DNA of 64,000 bases from Glaciecola amylolytica (GCA_003856375.1 CP034120.1:3219501-3283500), one strand, 5' to 3'. Shown: positions 17,095 through 26,112, numbered from the stretch's first letter. Notes: generated from the letters alone by a model not told the origin. Numbers and translations: made by a program.

Positions 17095-17864
17095 CACACA
17101 TTTTAGACCAGATCGTTGCGAACAAACGGAATGAAATTCAGCAATTGAAGCAATCGATCACTTGTTCAGATTACGTTCAAAGTCCGCTTTTTAACCGAAC
17201 AGTGATCTCGCTTAGAAAAAAGATCCTGGATCAATTCGGGATTGTTGCGGAGATCAAACGGAAATCTCCCGGTGCAGGTGAAATTCGTCCGGATTTGAAT
17301 CTCGTTTCGCAGCTTGAAATTTACGAACAGCAAGGCGCTTCCGGCATTTCTGTTTTAACCGACCACCGCTATTTTGGCGGTTCAATTGAGGATTTAAAGC
17401 AAATTCGCACCAGGACAAATCTGCCCATTTTGAGAAAAGAATTCATCGTGGATGAATACCAGCTTTTCGAGAGTAAAGCCTCCGGTGCCGATTCTGTTCT
17501 GCTGATTGCTTCGATTCTGGAGAAAGAGCAAGCGCATCAATTGACCATCGTTGCCAAAAGTTTGGGACTCGAGGTATTGTTTGAAATTCATTCGTTTGAA
17601 GAATTGAACAAGCTCAACGACGAAATTGATATTCTGCTCATCAACAATCGAAATCTGAAGACGCAGGAAACACAGGTGGAACATTCATTCGAACTGGCTT
17701 CTTATTTACCGGAACACCTGGTGAAGATTTCTGCCTCCGGAATCACCAGTTCAGATCAGTTAGACCAATTGCAAAACCTCGGATTCAACGGAGCATTGAT
17801 CGGTGAAAGCCTGTTGAAAGGAAACTTCAGATTCGGGTTAACTTCCAACTCATTTGTTTTATGA
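17091..17864 (+). CDS. trpC: Indole-3-glycerol phosphate synthase TrpC
   Basis: Closes the indole ring of CdRP by decarboxylation. 257-residue TIM barrel with EIKRKSPGAGEI at 54-65 (catalytic lysine region), SVLTDHRYFGGS, PILRKEFIVDEYQ with its conserved lysine, and NNRNL followed by SASGI. Monofunctional here, with trpF as a separate gene right after it. Overlaps both neighbours by 4 bp. Confidence 0.95.
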   Translation: MTHILDQIVANKRNEIQQLKQSITCSDYVQSPLFNRTVISLRKKILDQFGIVAEIKRKSPGAGEIRPDLNLVSQLEIYEQQGASGISVLTDHRYFGGSIEDLKQIRTRTNLPILRKEFIVDEYQLFESKASGADSVLLIASILEKEQAHQLTIVAKSLGLEVLFEIHSFEELNKLNDEIDILLINNRNLKTQETQVEHSFELASYLPEHLVKISASGITSSDQLDQLQNLGFNGALIGESLLKGNFRFGLTSNSFVL

Positions 17865-18469
17865 AACTGAAAATTTGCGGCTGCAGCTCTGAACAGTTTT
17901 ACCCCGGTTTGTTCGACCTGAATGAAGTCGATTACTTCGGATTTATTTTTTACTCCGGATCTCCCAGATATGTTGTTCACACTCCTGAAGTTTCCGGAGA
18001 AAAAGTCGGTGTTTTTGTCAATTCTGATTCAGAATTCATCCATCAGAAAATACAAGAAGAAGCGCTGAATGTGATTCAATTTCACGGAAACGAATCTGCG
18101 AAGGAAATCCGGAAAATCAACACTGATGTAACGAAATGGAAAGCTTTAGGCATACAAAACGTGAGTGACTTTGAGGCCTGCAAAGCATATGCAGGAATTG
18201 TAGATGCATTCCTGTTTGACACGAAAAGTCCTCAATTTGGCGGAAGCGGAAAATCTTTTGATTGGGAAATTCTGGATGAATACACAGGAGAAACACCTTT
18301 CTTTTTAAGCGGCGGCATTTCCATCGGACATGTGGAACGCATAAAGAAAATACAACATCCCAAATTGATCGGCATTGATCTGAACAGCCGTTTTGAAATT
18401 GCTCCGAAACAAAAGAACGTTCCCTTAATCGAATCATTCATTAAACAATTGAAACATGAAAACATCTGA
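17861..18469 (+). CDS. trpF: Phosphoribosylanthranilate isomerase TrpF
   Basis: Isomerises phosphoribosylanthranilate to CdRP. 202-residue TIM barrel with the N-terminal KLKICG (catalytic Cys6), [24 protein letters not shown] near 69, the catalytic aspartate in [15 protein letters not shown] and a phosphate-binding FFLSGGI. Overlaps trpC by 4 bp and trpB by 14 bp, the only trp junction that is not the 4-bp ATGA type. Confidence 0.94.
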   Translation: MKLKICGCSSEQFYPGLFDLNEVDYFGFIFYSGSPRYVVHTPEVSGEKVGVFVNSDSEFIHQKIQEEALNVIQFHGNESAKEIRKINTDVTKWKALGIQNVSDFEACKAYAGIVDAFLFDTKSPQFGGSGKSFDWEILDEYTGETPFFLSGGISIGHVERIKKIQHPKLIGIDLNSRFEIAPKQKNVPLIESFIKQLKHENI

Positions 18470-19646
18470 ATTTATTCTTCCGGACGAACTCGGATTCTAC
18501 GGCGAATTCGGAGGTGCTTACATTCCTGAATTGCTCCGTCCTGCCGTTGAAGAATTAAACACTTCCTTCCGGAATTACTGTTTTACAGAAGCATTCAGAA
18601 CGGATTATCTTGACTTACTGAAAAATTATGTCGGAAGGCCGACTCCGTTGTATTTCGCCAGAAATTATTCTGAAAAGTACGGAGCGAAAATTTATTTCAA
18701 ACGGGAAGATTTGTGTCACACCGGAGCTCATAAAATCAACAATACGATCGGTCAGATTTTGCTTGCCAAACACATGGGTAAAACGGAAATTATTGCAGAA
18801 ACCGGAGCCGGACAGCACGGTGTAGCAACTGCAACCGTTTGCGCGCTGATGGGTCTGAATTGCATTGTCTACATGGGCGAAAAAGACATGGAGCGCCAGG
18901 CTCCGAATGTGCAGCGAATGCTTATGCTGGGAGCTGAAGTCCGGCCTGCAACTTGCGGCAGCAAAACCTTGAAAGACGCTACCAATGAAGCCATTCGCCA
19001 TTGGATCAACTTTCCCGATTCCTATTATTTGATCGGCTCTGTGGTTGGTCCTCATCCCTACCCGGAAATGGTAGCTTACTTTCAATCGATCATTTCAGAA
19101 GAAATCCGGAATCAACTGCAGGAAACCGGAGCAGCATCTCCCCAAAAAGTCATTGCATGTGTGGGTGGAGGAAGCAATGCAGCCGGGGCTTTTTATCATT
19201 TTTATTCCGATCGGGAAGTCGAATTAATAGCTGTGGAAGCTGCCGGAGAAGGAATTCATTCCGGGAAAAGTGCGGCAACTTCCGTTCTTGGTTCTCCGGG
19301 CGTACTGCATGGAAGTTTGACCTTATTGATGCAAGATTCCTTTGGTCAGGTTACGGAACCTCACAGCATTTCAGCCGGTTTGGATTATCCCGGAATCGGT
19401 CCTTTGCACGCACATTCCATTGCTACAGGAAGAACCAGATCTTTTTCCATCACAGACGCAGAAGCTCTGGAAGCAGCTTTGGAATGCAGCAGATTGGAAG
19501 GAATTATTCCCGCGCTTGAAAGTGCTCATGCACTGGCAGTTCTTAAAAAACTATCCTTCAAACCAGAAGAAATCATTGTTGTAAACCTTTCCGGAAGAGG
19601 CGACAAAGACATTAACACGTATCAAAACGCATTTCAAAACTTATGA
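18456..19646 (+). CDS. trpB: Tryptophan synthase beta subunit TrpB
   Basis: PLP enzyme that condenses indole with serine. 396 residues with the PLP lysine K93 in [21 protein letters not shown], the phosphate-binding [10 protein letters not shown] near 233 and [11 protein letters not shown] near 295. Classic TrpB1 type and length. Start lies inside the 3' end of trpF, stop overlaps the trpA start by 4 bp, consistent with coupled production of the alpha-beta complex. Confidence 0.97.
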   Translation: MKTSEFILPDELGFYGEFGGAYIPELLRPAVEELNTSFRNYCFTEAFRTDYLDLLKNYVGRPTPLYFARNYSEKYGAKIYFKREDLCHTGAHKINNTIGQILLAKHMGKTEIIAETGAGQHGVATATVCALMGLNCIVYMGEKDMERQAPNVQRMLMLGAEVRPATCGSKTLKDATNEAIRHWINFPDSYYLIGSVVGPHPYPEMVAYFQSIISEEIRNQLQETGAASPQKVIACVGGGSNAAGAFYHFYSDREVELIAVEAAGEGIHSGKSAATSVLGSPGVLHGSLTLLMQDSFGQVTEPHSISAGLDYPGIGPLHAHSIATGRTRSFSITDAEALEAALECSRLEGIIPALESAHALAVLKKLSFKPEEIIVVNLSGRGDKDINTYQNAFQNL

Positions 19647-20386
19647 ATCCATTCAAAAAAACAGGGAAATCAGTCAGTATTTTTATCACAGCCGGTTATC
19701 CCGAAAAAGAGAGTTTGACCGGTCAAATTTTATTCTTACAGAAACAGGGAATCGACTTTCTGGAAATCGGCATTCCTTTTTCCGACCCCATGGCCGACGG
19801 GCCGGTTATTCAGGAAACGAGTGCTGTTGCGCTGAAAAACGGTATGAACTTAGACCGCGTGTTTGAACAGCTTTCGGAGATAAAAGAACACATCACAATC
19901 CCATTGGTAATTATGAGCTACCTGAATCCGATTCTTCAATTCGGGGTAGATCTTTTTCTCGAAAAGTGCGAATCGGCGGGAATTTCCGGACTGATCATCC
20001 CGGATCTTTCATTTGAATTGGTTCAGAAAAAATACCGGCATTCTTTTGGCTCAGGCAAAATTCCCCTGATCTATTTGATTACTCCTTCTACTTCGGATAC
20101 GAGAATTACTCAAATTGTGGAGGCAAGTTCCAATTCATTTGTTTACCTGGTCGGACAAAATAAAATCACGGGTTCTTCCTATTCCTTATCAGAACATGCG
20201 AATCGTTATTCGGAACTCAAAGAGCTCTGCGATGAAGTTCCTTTGTTTTTAGGCTTTGGGATCTCAAGTTCCGAACAAAAGAAAGCAGCTTTCGGATTTG
20301 CAGACGGAGTTATTGTCGGAACAGCCTATCTACGAGCAATTTCAGAAGAAAACGACAAAGAGTTCATCGAAAAACTCCTGAGTTAA
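19643..20386 (+). CDS. trpA: Tryptophan synthase alpha subunit TrpA
   Basis: Cleaves indole-3-glycerol phosphate to indole, passed to TrpB. 247-residue TIM barrel with the catalytic pair E41 ([11 protein letters not shown]) and D52 (MADGP), the expected 11 residues apart, and GFGISSSEQ for phosphate binding. Last gene of the trp operon. No terminator is obvious between it and the exporter gene 36 bp later, which has its own -7 box. Confidence 0.96.
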   Translation: MNPFKKTGKSVSIFITAGYPEKESLTGQILFLQKQGIDFLEIGIPFSDPMADGPVIQETSAVALKNGMNLDRVFEQLSEIKEHITIPLVIMSYLNPILQFGVDLFLEKCESAGISGLIIPDLSFELVQKKYRHSFGSGKIPLIYLITPSTSDTRITQIVEASSNSFVYLVGQNKITGSSYSLSEHANRYSELKELCDEVPLFLGFGISSSEQKKAAFGFADGVIVGTAYLRAISEENDKEFIEKLLS

Positions 20387-20409
20387 CAACTCCTTAACGA
20401 TTGAAGCGT

Positions 20410-20417
20410 TAATTTTG
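20410..20417 (+). promoter_or_regulatory. Promoter -7 element before the MFS gene
   Basis: TAATTTTG, an exact TAnnTTTG match, only 5 nt before the ATG at 20423. If used, the mRNA would be nearly leaderless. No TTG is seen at -33, so read-through from trp is also possible. Confidence 0.45.
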
Positions 20418-20422
20418 CGGGT

Positions 20423-21622
20423 ATGAAAGCGGATACAAAATCGTACGACTCAACCAAAACCGCCTATCCGATTCTTTTTGCAATTGCTTTCGGGCATTTA
20501 CTGAACGATTTGATCCAGGGAGTTTTGCAACCCTTGTTCCCCATGATCAAGGAAACTCAGAATCTGGATTACGGACAAATTGGTTTCATCATGTTCGCAT
20601 TTCAAATTACTTCTTCGCTTTTTCAACCGATTGTAGGTTCCATTACAGACAAATATCCGCAACCTTATTCCTTTAGCTTCGGAATGCTCTTTGCCATCGT
20701 CGGGATTATTGTTTTATCGTATTCTGAGAATTTCACCATGACGCTGACCGCAGCTTGCTGCATCGGTTTGGCATCATCGGTGTTTCATCCGGAAGCTTCC
20801 CGTGTAGCTTATTCAGCTTCAGGAGGAAGAAGAAGTCTTGCTCAGGCTATTTTTCAATTAGGCGGAAACGGTGGGACAGCTCTCGGACCGGTTTTGGTAG
20901 CTTTGTGTGTGATTCCCTTCGGGCAAAAATACACCTTGCTGTTTGTCATTGCCGGAGTAGCCGGATTTGCGATTCTGTTGTTCGTCAGCCGCTGGTACAA
21001 AGGATATTTGCAGGAACACCTGAAAAACACCAAAGCCCGGGTTGTAAGCCATCAGCTTTCCAAGCAGCGAATCTACATGTCGGTTGTTATTCTCCTGGTA
21101 TTGCTTTTTTCCAAATACTTCTATACTGCCAGCATTTCAAGTTACCTGATTTTTTATGCTGAAGAGCGTTTTAATCTGGCAGGAACCCAAGGACAGCTGT
21201 TATTGGCAGTTTATCTTTTTGCAATCACACTTGGTACCGTCATCGGAGGATTGGCAGGTGACAAGTATGGCCGCAGAAACATCATTTGGTTTTCAATTCT
21301 TGGCGCAGCTCCGTTTACTTTACTTCTTCCCTACATGAACCTCACAGGAACCATTGTTTGTCTGGCTTTTGCAGGTTTTATACTCGCTTCCGCGTTTCCT
21401 TCCATTCTCGTGTATGCGCAGGAATTACTTCCGGGAAGAATCGGAATGATTTCGGGAATGTTTTATGGTTTCGCTTTCGGAATGGGTGGAATCGGTGCTG
21501 CTTTCCTGGGAGATTTGATTGATAAACGCGGGATTATTGAAGTCTATCACATTTGTTCCTTCTTACCGTTGATCGGTATTATTGCAGTATTTCTGCCTTC
21601 ATTCCGCGTGAAGAAAACGTGA
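20423..21622 (+). CDS. MFS exporter, fosmidomycin-resistance (Fsr) like
   Basis: A 399-residue 12-helix major facilitator with the Fsr-type opening HLLNDLIQGVLQPLFPMIKE and the loop motif GSITDKYPQP. The second half contains GGLAGDKYGRRN, the usual MFS cytoplasmic motif. Relatives export fosmidomycin or related small molecules, but the natural substrate is unknown. Whether it belongs functionally with the trp operon just upstream (36 bp) is unclear; it could be a passenger on the same transcript. Confidence 0.85.
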   Translation: MKADTKSYDSTKTAYPILFAIAFGHLLNDLIQGVLQPLFPMIKETQNLDYGQIGFIMFAFQITSSLFQPIVGSITDKYPQPYSFSFGMLFAIVGIIVLSYSENFTMTLTAACCIGLASSVFHPEASRVAYSASGGRRSLAQAIFQLGGNGGTALGPVLVALCVIPFGQKYTLLFVIAGVAGFAILLFVSRWYKGYLQEHLKNTKARVVSHQLSKQRIYMSVVILLVLLFSKYFYTASISSYLIFYAEERFNLAGTQGQLLLAVYLFAITLGTVIGGLAGDKYGRRNIIWFSILGAAPFTLLLPYMNLTGTIVCLAFAGFILASAFPSILVYAQELLPGRIGMISGMFYGFAFGMGGIGAAFLGDLIDKRGIIEVYHICSFLPLIGIIAVFLPSFRVKKT

Positions 21623-21675
21623 TTTTCAGGGAATCTTTATTTTAAAAATTGCATCATTGCCGATTTGCCTAATCG

Positions 21676-21693
21676 TCCCGATAGCTATCGGGA
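21676..21693. repeat. Perfect 18-bp palindrome
   Basis: TCCCGATAGCTATCGGGA, followed by TTACGAATT, in the convergent gap between the MFS gene and tsaB. There is no U-tract in either direction. Its isolated position in a convergent gap and its perfect symmetry suggest a dispersed palindromic repeat rather than an operator. Confidence 0.6.
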
Positions 21694-21743
21694 TTACGAA
21701 TTGACATATTGGAAAAATGGCAAAATGAAAAAAGGAAGAGTAA

Positions 21744-22418
21744 TCAATTCTTTTTGGAAGCAGGAGCCTGATAAAACTCTTTCAAATAATCTGGTTCAAA
21801 ATAGGCCACATCTTCAAATTCCTGTTTCAAAAACTTCTGGTAAGCGAGTGAAACCTGACCGGATGCAGACGGTTCCAGATCCAGATCAAACGTAATCTGA
21901 CGGTTTACCCACAATTCCTGCATCTTCGCAGCTCCGTCGCCAAAACAAACAAGGGGTTCAAAATCAGCGTAGGAATTTTCGTCCAGTACATCAGCACTAA
22001 CCGGTTTCAAGATTTCCGCTTGCGCATTGGTGATGAATGAAAACACTTCCATTCTCCGCGCGTCGATCATCGGGCAAAGATTGTGAGCCGGATAGTTCAT
22101 TTTTCCGATCGCAGCCATGGATTCCAACGTATTTATCGCGATTAATGGAATTCCCAATGCATAGCAAAGTCCTTTTGCAGTCGACACTCCGATTCGCAAA
22201 CCGGTATAAGAACCCGGGCCGGCAGAAACAGAAACAGCCGACAACATTCCGGAAGTAATTCCCTGCAAATCAAAAACCTTTTGAATGAGAATAGTCAGCT
22301 GTTCGCCATGAGCATATCCGTCGTCCTTTAATTCCTGAAGCTGCTTCAGCTCTCCGTCAACCGACAAAGCTACCGAACACACTTTTGTCGCAGTTTCTAT
22401 GTGTAAAATTGTTGTCAT
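21744..22418 (-). CDS. tsaB: tRNA t6A biosynthesis protein TsaB
   Basis: Non-catalytic partner of TsaD in making N6-threonylcarbamoyladenosine at tRNA position 37. 224 residues of the ASKHA fold with ILHIETATKVCSVALS at the N-terminus and the family signature AGPGSYTGLRIGVSTAKGL near 67-85. Length is typical. It is 61 bp downstream of the RprY-like regulator on the same strand. Confidence 0.92.
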   Translation of the reverse strand: MTTILHIETATKVCSVALSVDGELKQLQELKDDGYAHGEQLTILIQKVFDLQGITSGMLSAVSVSAGPGSYTGLRIGVSTAKGLCYALGIPLIAINTLESMAAIGKMNYPAHNLCPMIDARRMEVFSFITNAQAEILKPVSADVLDENSYADFEPLVCFGDGAAKMQELWVNRQITFDLDLEPSASGQVSLAYQKFLKQEFEDVAYFEPDYLKEFYQAPASKKN

Positions 22419-22479
22419 TTTTTCTTTGAAAAATCCTTCTGGTTTTCAGCAGCAGATCAGTTTGATTGAACCGTGTGAA

Positions 22480-23172
22480 TTATTGCAGCACTTCCAGTTT
22501 AAATCCGATTCCGTGAATATTTGCAATGGAAATCTTGTCGTCCATTGAGAAGTATTTCCGAAGTTTTGTAATAAAAACATCCATACTTCTTCCTGCAAAA
22601 TAATCGTCTTGTCCCCAAACGGCAGTTAGAATATTCTCTCTGGGAACAACCGCATTTTTAAACTTGCACAGAATTTTCAAGACCATGGCCTCCTTTTTTG
22701 TAAGTGTCTTTTCAAATTCAGGATGTTTCAGCGTGAAGTTTTCGGTGTCAAACACATAACTTCCGATCTCTACGACTTTTTGTTCCGGCTCATCCTGAAT
22801 GTTGACACGTTTCAGAAGTGCTTTTACGCGAACTGAAAGCTCGTCAAACGAAAAAGGTTTGGTCAGATAATCATCTCCTCCGGCATTGAATCCTGCAATC
22901 TTGTCCTCCGTCATTGCCTTTGCCGTCAGGAAGAGAATCGGAATATGCTGATTCATTGTTCTGATTTCCCTTGCCAGCGTAAATCCGTCTTTCTTAGGCA
23001 TCATGACATCAAAGATACAGAGATGAAATTCACCTTCGGAAAAGCGCATATGCCCGTCCATTCCATTCGTACATAAAACAACTTGATATCCTTCTGATTT
23101 TAATTGGTCGGAAATGACAAATCCCAGGTTTGCGTCGTCTTCAACCAATAATATTTTAGCCTTTGGTTTCAT
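22480..23172 (-). CDS. OmpR-family response regulator, RprY-like
   Basis: A 230-residue two-component regulator: receiver domain (1-120) with acidic pair E11-D12-D13, phosphoacceptor D55 in IFDVMMP, Thr near 83 (FLTAKA) and K105 region (LTKPFS), then a winged-helix DNA-binding domain (135-230, VWGQDDYFAGRSMDVFITKLRKYF). It resembles Bacteroides RprY. No histidine kinase is adjacent, so its sensor is elsewhere. A short transcribed hairpin element lies upstream at 23253-23334. Confidence 0.88.
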   Translation of the reverse strand: MKPKAKILLVEDDANLGFVISDQLKSEGYQVVLCTNGMDGHMRFSEGEFHLCIFDVMMPKKDGFTLAREIRTMNQHIPILFLTAKAMTEDKIAGFNAGGDDYLTKPFSFDELSVRVKALLKRVNIQDEPEQKVVEIGSYVFDTENFTLKHPEFEKTLTKKEAMVLKILCKFKNAVVPRENILTAVWGQDDYFAGRSMDVFITKLRKYFSMDDKISIANIHGIGFKLEVLQ

Positions 23173-23252
23173 TCTGAAATGATTGTTTCCGTGAAGATAA
23201 TAAAGAAATGGTTTGGTGCATTCCGGACCGGGAAATAGATTGGAAATAGCCT

Positions 23253-23294
23253 AAAAAAGATAAGAGCTCAAGACGGGCGTCTCAAGCTCTTATC
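23253..23294 (-). terminator. Strong intrinsic terminator upstream of the RprY-like gene
   Basis: As minus-strand RNA, 23294-23279 pairs with 23274-23259 over 16 bp including two G-U pairs, with a GCCC loop, followed by six U (23258-23253). On the plus strand the same two positions would be A-C mismatches and there is no U run, so the transcribed strand is the minus one. No minus-strand gene lies upstream, so it must end a short RNA or attenuate the RprY-like gene 80 bp downstream. Confidence 0.8.
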
Positions 23295-23322
23295 ACACTA
23301 ATCAACCTAACCTACTACTACT
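23259..23322 (-). ncRNA. Candidate short RNA or leader ending at the terminator
   Basis: A TATCTTTG -7 box at 23334-23327 predicts a start near 23322, giving an RNA of about 65-70 nt that ends at the U run after the 16-bp hairpin. Its 5' part is the repetitive GUAGUAGUAGGUUAGGUUGA type sequence. No ORF of note is seen inside. It could be an independent small RNA or a leader of the RprY-like gene. The ends are estimates. Confidence 0.45.
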
Positions 23323-23326
23323 TCAG

Positions 23327-23334
23327 CAAAGATA
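23327..23334 (-). promoter_or_regulatory. Promoter -7 element for the short RNA / RprY-like gene
   Basis: Minus strand TATCTTTG, an exact match to TAnnTTTG. The -33 region lacks TTG at the usual spacing. Confidence 0.5.
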
Positions 23335-23725
23335 AGTCATAATAGCATTGCTTTTGCAGTTTTCAGACAAAGAAACACAAAAGGACAAATAAAGGATTTA
23401 AAGAATGGATTAAACGAATGTATTAGGTGAACGTTAAATAATTCACTGACGAGTCAATTATATCTAAAATTGAACAGATTAATCGGCAAACACACCCGAT
23501 TAAATATTTCCATGGTAAATACTTTGGCAATTTAAGATTCCAAGAAAGGAGGTTTTTTTGTTTGAAAAAAAATGCATTTTTTGATGTTGAATGGATGAAA
23601 TGATAGATGAACGGAATTTTGAATGAAATTATTCGAAAGATCCGTTACAAGCCTCGTTTTCAACTACCTCGTTTTAGTTTCAGGAATATATTATCAGATT
23701 CTAAAGCCTACTCGAAATACTTTCT
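23335..23725. other. Non-coding region between two divergent regulators
   Basis: About 390 bp of AT-rich sequence. An extended frame for the plus-strand regulator reaches 23607, but the -7 box at 23726 lies within it, so this part is probably untranslated. Nothing else was recognised. Confidence 0.4.
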
Positions 23726-23733
23726 TAACTTTG
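23726..23733 (+). promoter_or_regulatory. Promoter -7 element of the PhoB-like gene
   Basis: TAACTTTG matches TAnnTTTG, 24 nt upstream of the ATG at 23757. This supports the internal start over the longer frame. Confidence 0.5.
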
Positions 23734-23756
23734 AAAGTATCTCAGAACTAATAAGA

Positions 23757-24422
23757 ATGGATAAAATTTTAATAGTTGATGATGAAGAAGATATTCGCGA
23801 AATTCTCGGATATAATCTAAAGAAAGAAGGGTTTCAGGTTTTTTTGGCTGAAAACGGACAAACAGGAATTAGTCTTTGCAAAGAAGAAAAACCGGATTTG
23901 GTGATTCTGGATGTGATGATGCCCGGAATGGACGGAATTGAAGTATGCGAACAAATCAGAAATACGGCCGGGTTGGAAAATGTTTTAATCTGCTTTCTTA
24001 CAGCGCGTAATGAAGATTACAGTCAGATTGCAGGCTTGGATGCCGGTGCCGACGACTATATTTCAAAACCAATCAAACCACGTGTGCTTGTGAGCAGGGT
24101 TCATGCCCTTCTTCGCAGAAAAGAAATGGCGCAGGCTAAACCTTCCGGAACTGCAGATTTGGTCATTAACCGCGAAAAGTATCTGGTGATCAAAAACGGC
24201 GAAACCTTGCATTTACCCAAAAAGGAATTCGAATTGTTGGCTTTACTCGCTTCACGACCTGAAGTTGTTTTTGAACGTGATGTGATTCTGGAACGGGTTT
24301 GGGGAACCGATATCGTGGTTGGAGACCGGACGATTGACGTTCATGTGAGAAAACTGAGAGAAAAAATCGGTGATGATTACATCCAAACCGTTAAAGGAAT
24401 AGGATATAAATTTAAAGGATAA
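23757..24422 (+). CDS. OmpR/PhoB-family response regulator
   Basis: 221 residues from the ATG at 23757 (MDKILIVDDEED). The frame stays open back to 23607, but that extension lacks family similarity and contains the -7 box. Receiver domain with D8-D9, phosphoacceptor D52 (LDVMMPG), CFLTARNEDYSQ and YISKPIKP; winged-helix domain with LPKKEFELLALLASRP and TIDVHVRKLREKIG. It is close to the PhoB-like regulator at 47655 in this window. No kinase gene is adjacent. Its neighbours, an OprP-like porin, DUF47 protein and PiT transporter, suggest phosphate control, an inference from context. Confidence 0.88.
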   Translation: MDKILIVDDEEDIREILGYNLKKEGFQVFLAENGQTGISLCKEEKPDLVILDVMMPGMDGIEVCEQIRNTAGLENVLICFLTARNEDYSQIAGLDAGADDYISKPIKPRVLVSRVHALLRRKEMAQAKPSGTADLVINREKYLVIKNGETLHLPKKEFELLALLASRPEVVFERDVILERVWGTDIVVGDRTIDVHVRKLREKIGDDYIQTVKGIGYKFKG

Positions 24423-24458
24423 AAAGTAAGGGCGAAGAATTCTTCGCCCTTACTTTTT
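24421..24458. terminator. Bidirectional terminator, perfect 38-bp palindrome
   Basis: Two 19-base arms with no spacer, centred on GAATTC, containing AGTAAGGGCGAAG and A/T tails at both ends. It lies exactly between the convergent PhoB-like and porin genes and can terminate both. Confidence 0.9.
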
Positions 24459-25671
24459 ATATACCAAATTCGATCTGGAAAATTGCACCGAATCTGCCCG
24501 TAGTCAATTTATCTCTCAGATCAGACGTCAGCTGATAAAGTAGATTTCCCTGCACTTTCACACGATGTCCGTAAATGTATTTCGTAACACCCAATTGAAA
24601 TTCCTGGTTCTTTTTTAAGTTCACACCTGAAAATGTCGGGTTGTTATACACAGAAGAAAAAGGGGTAATCTCCGCGTATCGGATCGCTATTTCCCAATTG
24701 GATTTGAAGAGGTAGCTGAATTGCTGCATGAAACCATTTCCTGCAAAAACGGCCTGAACTCCTGTCGAATCGCTTGTAAACGTAATTGGATTGGTACAGT
24801 TTCGCTGCATAAATTCAGTATACATCGCAAAACCTTTGTACTTGAACAACAAATCCAGTGAAAGGGTCGACATGTCGGTTTTTTTGAACAGATCACGTCC
24901 CAACTGACCGCCGGCACGAACTGCGTCATCGTTAAAATTATAAGATGCTCCCAAAGACAATTTCGGTTTTTGCTCGCATTCCAAATCACCTTCCTGATAA
25001 TCATTCTTATTGGTAAAAGCTCCAAAAGGCAAAACCTCTACTCTTCCCGTATAACACAATCCGCTGTTGGAACTCACACTGTTTCTTCCTTCTCCGGAAG
25101 TTAATGCTCCCTGAACTGCAAAATAATCATGCTTGTAGGAAGCAAAAAAACCGAAATCACGATCAAAATTAAACGTTGCGTTGACAATAGACCGGTCTGC
25201 AAACTGCTGATCTCCTGATGAAATCACACGCTGTCTGTTTCCAGGAAGCTTTGTTTGTCCGAAACTGAATTTCAAATGCTTGGTCGGTTCATAATTAACT
25301 ACCGCATCCCGCACAATATTCACACTGGTATTCACTTGCGACATTTGTGTCATATCCCAATCCATATCACCTCTTGAGAAAGCCAATTGAAGCTTATAAG
25401 TCAACTTGGGACTAAACACAAATCCTTCCATTTTCAAACGAACACGGCGAACACGAAATTCATAGCTTTCTGCAGACAAATCTTTTTCACTTCGCGTGAG
25501 CATGGCAGCTCTGTTCTGCATCCGGAACTGAAAACGCATGGAAAACAAGGAGTCCTTGCCGATAAACTCGATTCCTCTTTGAGGTTTTGTCAGAATAGAC
25601 AAATCAATTTTCTTTTGAGAGAAAATGCTGTTGCTAACCAATAAAACGCTTAAAAGTAAAATTTGCTTCAT
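24457..25671 (-). CDS. Phosphate-selective porin (OprP/OprO family)
   Basis: A 404-residue outer-membrane protein with signal peptide MKQILLLSVLLVSNSIFSQ. The mature part shows the OprO/P pattern: YEFRVRRVRLKMEGFVFSPKLTYKLQLAF, then VVNYEPTKHLKFSFGQTKLPGNRQR, FADRSIVNATFNFDRDFG, and a terminal beta strand ending FGAIFQIEFGI with aromatic-type outer-membrane C-terminus. Likely a 16-strand beta barrel for anion or phosphate uptake. Neighbouring PiT and DUF47 genes fit. It lies 22 bp downstream of a truncated gene on the same strand. Confidence 0.85.
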   Translation of the reverse strand: MKQILLLSVLLVSNSIFSQKKIDLSILTKPQRGIEFIGKDSLFSMRFQFRMQNRAAMLTRSEKDLSAESYEFRVRRVRLKMEGFVFSPKLTYKLQLAFSRGDMDWDMTQMSQVNTSVNIVRDAVVNYEPTKHLKFSFGQTKLPGNRQRVISSGDQQFADRSIVNATFNFDRDFGFFASYKHDYFAVQGALTSGEGRNSVSSNSGLCYTGRVEVLPFGAFTNKNDYQEGDLECEQKPKLSLGASYNFNDDAVRAGGQLGRDLFKKTDMSTLSLDLLFKYKGFAMYTEFMQRNCTNPITFTSDSTGVQAVFAGNGFMQQFSYLFKSNWEIAIRYAEITPFSSVYNNPTFSGVNLKKNQEFQLGVTKYIYGHRVKVQGNLLYQLTSDLRDKLTTGRFGAIFQIEFGI

Positions 25672-25693
25672 GTTGGATTTTTTTGATTTAGAC

Positions 25694-26032
25694 CTATTTC
25701 TTTTGAAAAAAATGTTTCATCACTTTACCAAAAGTAACCTGTGTATAATCTTTTCTTCTGTCGGGAGCATTCATATAAAGGAATTGATGCATTACTCCCA
25801 TTTGAATCGAAGCTGTTCTGAATTTACATCCAGGTCCTGCAAAGAAACGATTTTGATTGAAGAACGGAGCTTTACGTGTGTACATTGCTTCATCCGAAAT
25901 AGTTGCAAGGAATGTGTTTTTCGGTATCCTTGTATTCCATAGCTCTATTCCGAAACGCGCATCACCTGCCTGTTTCTGAACCTTTGAAAGGAATTGAAAT
26001 ATCGGAAACCTCAAAACAACAATTTGCTTCAT
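25694..26032 (-). pseudogene. Truncated DUF2490-like outer membrane protein
   Basis: A 112-residue frame whose C-terminal two thirds resemble the end of DUF2490 beta-barrel proteins (RFGIELWNT, ISDEAMY, FFNQNRFFAGPGCKF, MGVMHQFLYMN). That family is about 220 residues with a signal peptide, while here the N-terminal half and a proper signal are missing and MKQIVVLRFPIFQ leads straight into the barrel end. The non-coding control region begins just upstream, so there is no room for the missing part. I therefore call it a remnant. The start resembles that of the porin (MKQI). It may still be translated. Confidence 0.55.
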
Positions 26033-26112
26033 TTATTTTTTTTCGGCAAAACTATATGCTTCACACCAATTTAATACACCACAAACAATAGTTTAATTGT
26101 TTGATAATATTT

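Noticed and set aside
23607-23756. N-terminal extension of the PhoB-like regulator
   Set aside because: The regulator family starts at MDKILIVDDEE, and a -7 promoter box at 23726 lies inside the extension.
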